From an uncultured Collinsella sp. (GTDB lineage Bacteria; Actinomycetota; Coriobacteriia; Coriobacteriales; Coriobacteriaceae): 11,544 nucleotides of DNA. Under the pieces are notes generated by a model. That model ran no database searches, was not told where the DNA came from, and saw only the letters and a list, made by a program, of their open reading frames with translations. Below are positions 1-6,729 of this stretch, one piece after another (position 1 is the first letter of the stretch; the number at the start of each line of letters is the position of its first letter). The DNA is taken from positions 1-11,544 of the forward strand of contig UQUG01000059.1 in the NCBI GenBank assembly GCA_900544205.1, given 5' to 3'. The position numbers and the translations under genes were made by a program.

Positions 1-1
1 A

Positions 2-24
2 GGAGGCCACTTAATGTGGCCTCC
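2..24 (+). terminator. Perfect 9-bp GC hairpin at window start, probable terminator of the upstream unit
   Basis: The arms GGAGGCCAC (2-10) and GTGGCCTCC (16-24) are perfect reverse complements around the 5-base loop TTAAT. This is a very stable hairpin just upstream of a leader with no clear ORF, which fits the end of a preceding transcript. No run of T follows on the + strand (GTCGTG comes next), so it is not a canonical intrinsic terminator. It could also be a transcript-end stabiliser or a structured 5' element. What lies to the left is outside the window. Confidence 0.5.
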
Positions 25-269
25 GTCGTGAGCAGGACTGTAGAGCAGGAAACTTCATCAGTGCCCGCCCCACGGGAAACCGGCGGGATGGACCAGTTCA
101 GATGGGGCTTTGATGCATGGGTGGTCTGTTGGTGGGCAAATGGGTATCATACTGTAGTTACTGCATCGACTCTGTGATGCATGTTTGTACGTTCCCGGCG
201 GTCGGTTTGCCAGAAGCGCCCCGTCGGTTGTTCCAGACCCGTTTCGAAGAAAGGAAACCACACGAACCT
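25..269 (+). other. Non-coding leader region upstream of rnj
   Basis: No convincing gene is seen here. The RNase J frame stays open upstream to an ATG at 117, but residues encoded before 270 do not resemble the family. Visible structure includes a GC stem pairing CCCGCC (64-69) with GGCGGG (82-87). The 9-base repeat TGATGCATG occurs at 111-119 and 175-183. TGCATC (162-167) can pair with either copy's GATGCA, giving two mutually exclusive hairpins. I could not match the region to a known riboswitch consensus (T-box, lysine, SAM, TPP, FMN, cobalamin or c-di-GMP) by eye. I also could not place a convincing sigma70 promoter. Confidence 0.4.
248..257 (+). promoter_or_regulatory. Ribosome binding site that sets the rnj start
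   Basis: AGAAAGGAAA lies 12 bases before the ATG at 270. It is the only purine-rich, SD-like tract near an in-frame ATG where family-like sequence begins, and it is the main reason for choosing 270 over the longer in-frame ATG at 117. The same GAAAGGA-type motif with long spacing precedes rimO. Confidence 0.6.
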
Positions 270-1940
270 ATGGCAGCTAAAAAATCATCTCCCTTGAAGA
301 TCATTCCGCTCGGCGGCCTTGACGGCATCGGCAAGAACATGACGGTCTTCGAATGCGGCGACGACATGGTGCTCGTTGACGCTGGCCTCATGTTCCCCGA
401 CGACTCCCAGCCCGGTATCGACCTGGTGCTTCCCGACTACACCTATGTTCTGGAGAACGAGGAAAAGCTCCGCGGCATCGTCGTCACTCACGGCCACGAG
501 GACCACACCGGTTCGCTACCGTATCTGCTGCAGGACCTCAACAACAAGGTGCCCATCTTCTCGAGCAAGCTGACGCTTGGCTTTATCGAGGGTAAGCTCT
601 CCGAGTTTCGTATTCGTGCACCCAAGTTCCGTGAGGTCAAGGGCGGCAGCCACGTCAATCTGGGTGGCATTTCGCTCGACTTCTTCTCGATGACGCACTC
701 AATCCCGGGCGCTCTGGGTGTGTTCATCCGCACCAACCAGGGCACTGTTATGCACACCGGCGACTTTAAGCTCGACCAGACGCCCATCGACGGCGTCACG
801 CCCGACTATGCCGCTATCAGCCGCTTTGCCAAGCAGGGCATCGACCTGCTGCTGTCCGACTCCACCAACGCCACGGTCCCCGGCTTTACCAAGTCCGAGG
901 CCGAGGTTGGCCCCAATCTGCTGCATGCCATCAAGAATGCTCCGGGCCGCGTGTTCGTCGCGTCGTTCTCGAGCCACATCCATCGACTGCAGCAGATCTG
1001 CGACGCCGCCCGCAAGTGCGGCCGCAAGGTCGTCGTGACCGGTCGTTCCATGCTCACCAACACCCGTGTGGCGCGCGAGCTCGGTTATCTCAACATTGAT
1101 GATGCCGATATTATCGATGCCTTCGATATCGATAACCTGCCCGACGATAAGATCGTCGTCATGTGCACCGGTTCGCAGGGCGAGCCTCTGTCGGCCCTTT
1201 CGCGCATGGCTAACGGCGAACACAAGACGCTCTCCATCCACGAGGGCGATACCGTCATCCTCTCGGCAACGCCGGTCCCCGGTAACGAGAAGGCCGTTCA
1301 GCAGGTCGTCAACAGCCTCGCCAAGCTTGGCTGCGACGTGTGGGATAAGAACCGCGCTCTCGTCCATGTCTCGGGTCACGGTAGCCAGGAGGAGCTCAAG
1401 CTCCTGATGGCCATGGCCAAGCCTACGTACTTTATGCCGGTCCACGGCGAGGCCGTGCATCTGCGCGCCCATGCTCAGCTTGCACGCAAGATGGGCCTCA
1501 AGGACGATCACATCTTTATCCTCGACAACGGAGATACGCTTGAGATGCGTGGCGGTATCGTCAAGCGCGGTACGCCTGTCGAGTCTGGCGTCGTCTATGT
1601 CGACGGACTGCGCATCGGTGATACCGACCCCATCGTCCTGCGCGATCGTCAGAAGCTTGCCAACGACGGTATGGTCACGGCTGTCGCTATCGTTTCGCTC
1701 AAGCACAAGAAGATCGAGGCTATCGAGTTCTCGGGCCGCGGCGTCTCCTTTGCCATCGACGATCAGTTTTCCGAGGACGCCTCGGCGTCCATCATGAAGA
1801 CGATCGAGAAGGGCAAGTTCAGCTTTACGAGCAGCGGCTCCGATGCCATTCGCAAGGCCGTGCGCGACTCACTCTCTAACTTTATCTGGAGCCGTACGCG
1901 CACTCGTCCGATGATCATCCCGGTCGTCATGGAGGTTTAG
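270..1940 (+). CDS. rnj: Ribonuclease J (metallo-beta-lactamase/beta-CASP RNase)
   Basis: 556-residue RNase J, a cytoplasmic 5'-3' exo- and endoribonuclease central to mRNA decay and rRNA maturation in Gram-positive and actinobacterial lineages. The metallo-beta-lactamase signature HGHEDH is at residues 74-79 (H74, H76, D78, H79). Further probable zinc ligands are H143 (MTHSIPG), D165 (HTGDFK) and the late His of MPVHGE (H392). The beta-CASP region lies between the two halves, with SGHGSQEEL as a typical family segment. The C-terminal RNase J domain runs from about residue 430 to the end. The length matches the usual 550-560 residues. The start at 270 is preferred because AAGGAAA precedes it and family homology begins there; an ATG at 117 would add 51 unrelated residues. 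ftsK begins one base after its stop, so the two are probably co-transcribed. Confidence 0.95.
   Translation: MAAKKSSPLKIIPLGGLDGIGKNMTVFECGDDMVLVDAGLMFPDDSQPGIDLVLPDYTYVLENEEKLRGIVVTHGHEDHTGSLPYLLQDLNNKVPIFSSKLTLGFIEGKLSEFRIRAPKFREVKGGSHVNLGGISLDFFSMTHSIPGALGVFIRTNQGTVMHTGDFKLDQTPIDGVTPDYAAISRFAKQGIDLLLSDSTNATVPGFTKSEAEVGPNLLHAIKNAPGRVFVASFSSHIHRLQQICDAARKCGRKVVVTGRSMLTNTRVARELGYLNIDDADIIDAFDIDNLPDDKIVVMCTGSQGEPLSALSRMANGEHKTLSIHEGDTVILSATPVPGNEKAVQQVVNSLAKLGCDVWDKNRALVHVSGHGSQEELKLLMAMAKPTYFMPVHGEAVHLRAHAQLARKMGLKDDHIFILDNGDTLEMRGGIVKRGTPVESGVVYVDGLRIGDTDPIVLRDRQKLANDGMVTAVAIVSLKHKKIEAIEFSGRGVSFAIDDQFSEDASASIMKTIEKGKFSFTSSGSDAIRKAVRDSLSNFIWSRTRTRPMIIPVVMEV
1931..1935 (+). promoter_or_regulatory. 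Shine-Dalgarno that fixes the TTG start of ftsK
   Basis: GGAGG sits inside the last codons of rnj, six bases upstream of TTG at 1942. The spacing is ideal. The next in-frame ATG comes only far inside the protein, so this supports initiation at the rare TTG codon and translational coupling with rnj. Confidence 0.75.
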
Positions 1941-1941
1941 T

Positions 1942-4722
1942 TTGGCGCGCGGATCTGCACAAAACGCCAAAGGCAATAAAGCCAACAACCAACCGGCATC
2001 TGCTAAGGGTGCCGGTTCCCATCTTCGTGCCAATAAAGGTCACGAGGCCGACTTCGATGATTTTGAGCCCCTGGTCGAGCCTTCGGCCAACCGCGATATC
2101 GCCGGCGTGGTCATTGCCGTTTTGGCGATTGCGTCCTTCATTGCCGTGATTTCGCCGGCGACCGCACCCGTTACGGCTGCGGTTGCCGGTTTCTACCACC
2201 TGGGCTTTGGTCTGGGCGCCTACGTGCTGCCGATCGTCATTTTGCTGTTTGCCGCCACGCTCTTCTTGGGCGAGGATTCGCCGCTCAACGTGCGCTCTGT
2301 TGCGGGCGGTGCCGTGGTCTTTATCGCCGTCGTCTCCATTCTTTCGCTGATGGTGCCGGGTACGAGCGACTCGTGCGACCTTATGTTCACGCTGCAAAAC
2401 CTGTCCGCCTCGGGTGGCTACATCGGTGCGTTTATTGCGAGTGCATTGCAGAATGCCCTGGGTAAGCCTATCGCAATGGTGGTCCTATTGGGTCTGGCCG
2501 TCGTTGGCTTTGTCATCATCGGCTTTTCGGTGGGCGGCGTTTTGCGCTCTGCCCGCGACCGTGCGGCCGATTTTGCCGAGCGCCGTCGTGCCGACGTCAA
2601 CGCGAGTCCGTGGGGTGACGACGAAGCCCTGTCGGTGCCCGGCGTTGCCCGTCCGCACCTGAGCATTCTTCGTCAAAAGGGCTCCGATATGGCCGTGACC
2701 ACGGTGATGGGCAACGATGATGACCTGGTTTTGGACGATGACGACGAGGACGAGGATCCGTTTGTCGACGTGTCCGATGCCGTGGAGGCCGAGCGCGCCA
2801 AGACGACGCTGCTGCCGCGCCGTCATGCCAAGAAGAGCAAGACGGCTCCCAAGCTCAATACGAGTGAACCCGACCCGTCTTGGTCCGAGAGCGAGATTGA
2901 GCTTACCGAGGGCGATGACGAGGACGACGAGGCTCCGATCGAGACTGCCAAGACGACCTTGCTGCCGCGTCGCCATGCCAGGCGCGGCCAGGTGACCGGC
3001 CAGCTTTCGATGGAGGACGATCCGGACAAGGTCGACGAGTCCGAGCCGCCGTTTGCCGTGAATCCCGTCTCGGCCGCCCCTCAAATTCCTGATTTCCTCA
3101 AGCATCCCAAGGTTGCCGATGCGTCTGTTGCGAGCGCTGCCGAGGCGTCTACTTCGAGCGATGGGGGAGCGGACAATGCCCCCGCGGATAACGAGGGCGA
3201 AGAAGAGGACGGCCTTAAGCTTCCGCCGCTCGAAATCCTGCATGCAAACCCTCAGTCCGCTTCTGCCGCATCTTCGGACAAGGAGCTGGAACAGACCGCC
3301 GAGTCGCTGCAGTCCACGCTGCTTGAGTTTGGCCGTAGCGCTCGCGTTGTCGGCTGGATTGCCGGCCCCACGGTGACGACTTTTAAGCTGCAGCCCGGCG
3401 AGGGTGAGCGCGTGAGCAAGATTTCGAGCCTTGAGGACGACATCGCGCTGTCGCTTGCTGCTCAGTCCGTGCGTATCTTTGCCCCGATTCCCGGCACCTC
3501 GCTCGTGGGTATCGAGATCCCCAATCGCAAGCGTCAGAACGTCAACTTGGGCGACGTGCTGCCCTATGTTAAGGGCGGTCCGCTTGAGCTTGCCATCGGC
3601 CGCGACGCCGAGGGCACGCCGGTCGTCGCCGACCTCGCCAAGATGCCCCACCTGCTGATCGCCGGTACCACGGGTTCCGGTAAGTCGGTCATGATCAACT
3701 CCATCATCACGACCCTGCTCATGCGCGCGCTCCCCGAGGACGTTCGCTTGATCATGGTCGACCCCAAGCGCGTCGAGCTCGCAGGTTATAACGGCCTGCC
3801 GCATCTTTACGTGCCCGTAGTGACCGAGCCCAAGCAGGCCGCGAGCGCCTTGCAGTGGGCGGTGTCCGAGATGGAGCGCCGCCTGAAGGTCTTCGAGCGC
3901 CTGAACGTGCGCAAGATCTCGACCTATAACGAAAAGCAGGCCGCCGGCGAGTTTGAGCATTACGATAACCCGCCGCAAAAGATGCCCTACCTGGTCATCA
4001 TCATCGACGAGCTTTCGGACCTGATGATGGTCGCCGGCAAGGACGTCGAGGCCTCGATTGTGCGTATCGCCCAGCTGGGCCGTGCCGCCGGTATCCACCT
4101 TATCGTGGCGACCCAGCGTCCGAGCTCTAACGTGGTGACGGGCCTCATCAAGGCAAACATTACCAACCGTATCGCCTTCAACGTCGCAACGGGCATCGAC
4201 TCCCGCGTCATCATTGACCAGATGGGCGCCGAAAAGCTCACCGGCTTGGGTGACATGCTGTTCTCAAAGGTCGACTGGGGCAAGCCCCGCCGCATCCAGG
4301 GCTGCTTTGTTTCGGATGACGAGATCAACGAGATTGTCGAGTTCGTTAAGTCGCAAAGCGAGCCCGACTACCATGAGGAGATCCTGTCGGCTGTGGCACC
4401 TGCCTCCATGTCCATGGCAGGTGGCGGCGGTATCGTGCGAACCGGCGTTGCCGAGCCTCAGGACGACGATCCGCTTATCTGGGAAGCCGCTCATATTGTG
4501 GTGGAATCGCAGCTGGGCTCCACATCTGGCCTGCAACGCCGCCTGAAGGTTGGCTATGCGCGCGCCGGGCGTATTATGGACATGCTGGAAGAAAAGGGTG
4601 TCGTCGGACCGCCCGACGGTTCCAAGCCGCGCGAGGTTCTGCTGGATGAAGAAGGCCTTGCCGCGCTGGAATCCGTCGACGCCGAGATGGCACGTGAAGA
4701 TCGTGAGTTTGGAGGATTCTGA
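1942..4722 (+). CDS. ftsK: DNA translocase FtsK/SpoIIIE
   Basis: 926-residue septal DNA pump that clears and segregates chromosome termini during division. About 50 polar N-terminal residues precede an FtsK-type membrane region with roughly four segments (about 53-71, 89-109, 118-138, 176-196). A long acidic, disordered linker (about 205-445) follows; it contains the peptide AKTTLLPRRHA twice (286-296 and 336-346). The motor has an alpha domain (about 450-540) and a RecA-like beta domain with Walker A GTTGSGKS (575-582), the FtsK motif DPKRVEL (607-613) and Walker B ending in D689-E690. It ends in a winged-helix gamma domain (about 843-902, with GSKPREV), the part that reads polar KOPS sequences in known homologues. 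Start is TTG with GGAGG six bases upstream. The stop overlaps the next start by one base. No key residue is missing. Confidence 0.96.
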   Translation: MARGSAQNAKGNKANNQPASAKGAGSHLRANKGHEADFDDFEPLVEPSANRDIAGVVIAVLAIASFIAVISPATAPVTAAVAGFYHLGFGLGAYVLPIVILLFAATLFLGEDSPLNVRSVAGGAVVFIAVVSILSLMVPGTSDSCDLMFTLQNLSASGGYIGAFIASALQNALGKPIAMVVLLGLAVVGFVIIGFSVGGVLRSARDRAADFAERRRADVNASPWGDDEALSVPGVARPHLSILRQKGSDMAVTTVMGNDDDLVLDDDDEDEDPFVDVSDAVEAERAKTTLLPRRHAKKSKTAPKLNTSEPDPSWSESEIELTEGDDEDDEAPIETAKTTLLPRRHARRGQVTGQLSMEDDPDKVDESEPPFAVNPVSAAPQIPDFLKHPKVADASVASAAEASTSSDGGADNAPADNEGEEEDGLKLPPLEILHANPQSASAASSDKELEQTAESLQSTLLEFGRSARVVGWIAGPTVTTFKLQPGEGERVSKISSLEDDIALSLAAQSVRIFAPIPGTSLVGIEIPNRKRQNVNLGDVLPYVKGGPLELAIGRDAEGTPVVADLAKMPHLLIAGTTGSGKSVMINSIITTLLMRALPEDVRLIMVDPKRVELAGYNGLPHLYVPVVTEPKQAASALQWAVSEMERRLKVFERLNVRKISTYNEKQAAGEFEHYDNPPQKMPYLVIIIDELSDLMMVAGKDVEASIVRIAQLGRAAGIHLIVATQRPSSNVVTGLIKANITNRIAFNVATGIDSRVIIDQMGAEKLTGLGDMLFSKVDWGKPRRIQGCFVSDDEINEIVEFVKSQSEPDYHEEILSAVAPASMSMAGGGGIVRTGVAEPQDDDPLIWEAAHIVVESQLGSTSGLQRRLKVGYARAGRIMDMLEEKGVVGPPDGSKPREVLLDEEGLAALESVDAEMAREDREFGGF
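2797..2979 (+). repeat. Duplicated 11-residue peptide in the FtsK linker
   Basis: Two copies of the peptide AKTTLLPRRHA are encoded at 2797-2829 and 2947-2979, exactly 50 codons apart. Both are followed by basic residues and lie next to acidic stretches (DDDDEDED before the first, EGDDEDDE before the second). The DNA copies differ at four positions, all synonymous (ACG/ACC, CTG/TTG, CGC/CGT, CGT/CGC), while the peptides are identical. This looks like a linear motif under selection rather than a recent copy. Confidence 0.8.
4711..4715 (+). promoter_or_regulatory. Shine-Dalgarno for the RodZ-like gene inside the ftsK end
   Basis: GGAGG lies six bases before ATG 4722, whose A is also the last base of the ftsK stop (TGATG overlap). 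This arrangement indicates translational coupling of the two genes. Confidence 0.8.
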
Positions 4723-6179
4723 TGGCTGCACGCTTTGGTGACATGCTGCTCGAGCAGCGTCGCCGAATGGGCCTTTCCATTCAGCAGGTCGCCAACACCA
4801 TCAAAATCAGGCCGCAGATCATCGAGTTTTTCGAGAATGGCAATTTTGCATCGATGCCTCCGCGCGGCTATGCGCAGGGCATGATTTCGAGCTATGCGCG
4901 CTTTTTGGGCCTCAATCCGCGGGAGGTCGTCAACGCTTATTTTGACGATCTGATGGCATATGAGCGCGAGACGTCGCAGCAGGGCGGTCGTTTTCAGGAC
5001 GCCGCCGGCTACGTCAATTCGCGTTCCTCGGTCGACAACGGCCGCTTCCTGATGGTTCAGGGCGGGCGTTCGACGCGTTATGGCCAGCGCCCTCAGCAGG
5101 CTGGCTATGTTACCGAAACGGGCTCGAGCGAGGAGATTCGTTCCCAGCGCGATCGTTTTCGCAGCACGCCGGCGCCCGAGGAGCGCGCACTCCCCGCTGC
5201 CCGCGGTGTCGCACGTGACCCTCGTGCCGGCTACGGCGATGGTGGTTATTCCGATCGCGGGTACCGTGGCGTTTCTTCCGGTCGTCCGCGCGGCGGCTAT
5301 GCAGACGCCGATACTACGCAGGTGACGCCTCGCCTTCGATCTCAGTCGCAACCTTATAGCCAGCGCTCCTCGGCGCCTCGTTCGGGCCAGCGCAACATGC
5401 AGCGCCAAGGTAGCTATCGCGGACGTTCCGACAATAACCGCGGTCGTATGCCCCAAGGCACTGGTCGCGGTGGTTCCAATCGTGGACGCGGCGGTGGGCG
5501 TGCTCCCCAGAACAACGGTCTCGATCCACGTATCGTTTACGCCGGTATTGGTGCCGTGGCGCTGCTGCTGATCGTGCTCATCGTGGTGCTCCTGCGTGGC
5601 TGCGGCTCCTCGGCGCCCGAGTCGACGCCCGAGACGCCCGTTGCCACCAAGACATCGACTAAGAAGTCTTCCAAGACGACCGAATCCGTCGATGAGGATG
5701 AAGATACCGATGAGACGACGGACGAGTCCACCGATTCGGATGCCGCTAAGACGACGGCCAAGAAGGAGGAGAACGAGGTCACAAAGGTCAAGATCTCCGT
5801 TGCCAAGGGCAAGACTGCTTGGATTGAGGTCAAGGTTGATGGCAAGTCGGTCTATGGCGCCCAGGCGACCGGCCCCTTTGAGCAGGAATACACGCCCGAG
5901 TCCTCGATCGAGATCACCACGTCCAAGCCTTCCGATGTCACCGTTACCAAGAACGGCGAAAAGGTCCGCTATGACACCAAGACATCGGGCGTGGCACGCG
6001 TGACGATCACCGTTCCCAAGAAGGAGACGACCGACGCCGAGGACGGCGAGACCACTGACGGTAACGATGATGTTAACAGTGCGGATGGAACCGACGCCCA
6101 GTCCACGGACGGCACCGATACCGCCACCGACGGTCAAACGATGACCGATTCCACCGATTATTCGTACGACAGCTACTAA
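4722..6179 (+). CDS. RodZ-like protein: N-terminal HTH, one transmembrane helix, C-terminal DUF4115
   Basis: 485-residue bitopic membrane protein of the RodZ/YmfM type. Residues about 1-75 form the Xre-like HTH_25 domain (family-like stretches include LSIQQVANTIKIRP and a YAQGMISSYARFLGLNP-type end); in RodZ this domain contacts MreB rather than DNA. Residues about 80-268 form a long, low-complexity cytoplasmic segment rich in Arg, Gly, Tyr, Gln and Ser, with RG/RGG clusters at 161-262. The transmembrane helix is at about 271-291, ending in R292. Outside the membrane come a Thr/Ser/Asp/Lys-rich linker (295-350), a DUF4115 beta domain (about 353-433) and a Thr/Asp-rich tail ending in tyrosines. 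E. coli RodZ is about 340 residues, so the excess lies in the low-complexity regions. The position between ftsK and the pgsA block matches ymfM in Bacillus. Whether MreB is present is not visible, so the shape role is an inference. Confidence 0.85.
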   Translation: MAARFGDMLLEQRRRMGLSIQQVANTIKIRPQIIEFFENGNFASMPPRGYAQGMISSYARFLGLNPREVVNAYFDDLMAYERETSQQGGRFQDAAGYVNSRSSVDNGRFLMVQGGRSTRYGQRPQQAGYVTETGSSEEIRSQRDRFRSTPAPEERALPAARGVARDPRAGYGDGGYSDRGYRGVSSGRPRGGYADADTTQVTPRLRSQSQPYSQRSSAPRSGQRNMQRQGSYRGRSDNNRGRMPQGTGRGGSNRGRGGGRAPQNNGLDPRIVYAGIGAVALLLIVLIVVLLRGCGSSAPESTPETPVATKTSTKKSSKTTESVDEDEDTDETTDESTDSDAAKTTAKKEENEVTKVKISVAKGKTAWIEVKVDGKSVYGAQATGPFEQEYTPESSIEITTSKPSDVTVTKNGEKVRYDTKTSGVARVTITVPKKETTDAEDGETTDGNDDVNSADGTDAQSTDGTDTATDGQTMTDSTDYSYDSY

Positions 6180-6205
6180 GCCGCTCGTAAGCGAAAGGAT
6201 TAACC

Positions 6206-6703
6206 ATGGCTAAAGATTCAAGCTTCGACGTCGTGTCCGAGGTCAATATGCAGGAGGTCGACAATGCCTTCCAGCAGACCACGCGCGAGATTTCCCAGCG
6301 CTATGACCTCAAGGACTCCGGCGCCACCATCGAGCTTTCGAAGGGCGACAAACTCTTTACGATCAACGCCCCGGCCGACTTTGTCTCCAAGCAGATCATC
6401 GATGTCCTGAGCTCCAAGCTCATCAAGCGTGGCATCGATCTTAAGGCTGTGTCCTGGGATGCGCCTCAGGCTGCCTCGGGCGGCACCGTGCGCGTGCTCG
6501 GTCACATCGTCGAGGGTATCGACCAGACGACTGCCAAGAAGATCAATAAGGACATTAAGGATCAGAAGCTCAAGGTCAAGGTGACGATTGAGGCCGACAA
6601 ACTGCGTGTTTCCTCTGCTTCCAAGGATGCGCTGCAGGCCGTGATCCAGTTCCTGCGCGACCAGGACTACGGTCAGCCGCTGCAGTTCACCAACTACCGC
6701 TAA
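6206..6703 (+). CDS. yajQ: YajQ family (UPF0234) nucleotide-binding protein
   Basis: 165-residue cytoplasmic protein of the YajQ family, which folds as two ferredoxin-like domains. The near-universal N-terminal block (FDVVSEVNMQEVDNAF, then REISQRYDLKDS) and the C-terminal ending LQFTNYR are both present, and the length is typical (about 160-165). Members bind nucleotides, and a Xanthomonas homologue is a cyclic di-GMP effector that works with a transcription factor. Which ligand applies here cannot be told from sequence. The start ATG has GAAAGGA at 6193-6199. It lies 26 bases after the RodZ-like gene and 26 bases before rimO, so co-transcription is likely. Confidence 0.93.
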   Translation: MAKDSSFDVVSEVNMQEVDNAFQQTTREISQRYDLKDSGATIELSKGDKLFTINAPADFVSKQIIDVLSSKLIKRGIDLKAVSWDAPQAASGGTVRVLGHIVEGIDQTTAKKINKDIKDQKLKVKVTIEADKLRVSSASKDALQAVIQFLRDQDYGQPLQFTNYR

Positions 6704-6729
6704 TTCATTCGAAAGGACCGCTCTCCAAC

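Noticed and set aside
25..110. Known riboswitch or structured RNA (T-box, RNase P, tmRNA) in the rnj leader
   Set aside because: No conserved core of these families could be matched by eye; only generic GC stems are present. A covariance-model search would be decisive.
117..269. 51-residue N-terminal extension of RNase J from ATG 117
   Set aside because: The extra residues do not look like the family, there is no SD before 117, and a purine-rich SD stands before ATG 270 where homology begins.
4554..6137. 527-codon open frame on the minus strand, opposite the RodZ-like gene
   Set aside because: It lies antisense to a clear coding region and is Leu/Arg/Gly-rich low complexity without recognisable motifs. 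Codon bias in GC-rich DNA readily creates such shadows. The same applies to minus-strand frames at 699-1706, 2485-4098, 7012-8202 and 9540-10535.
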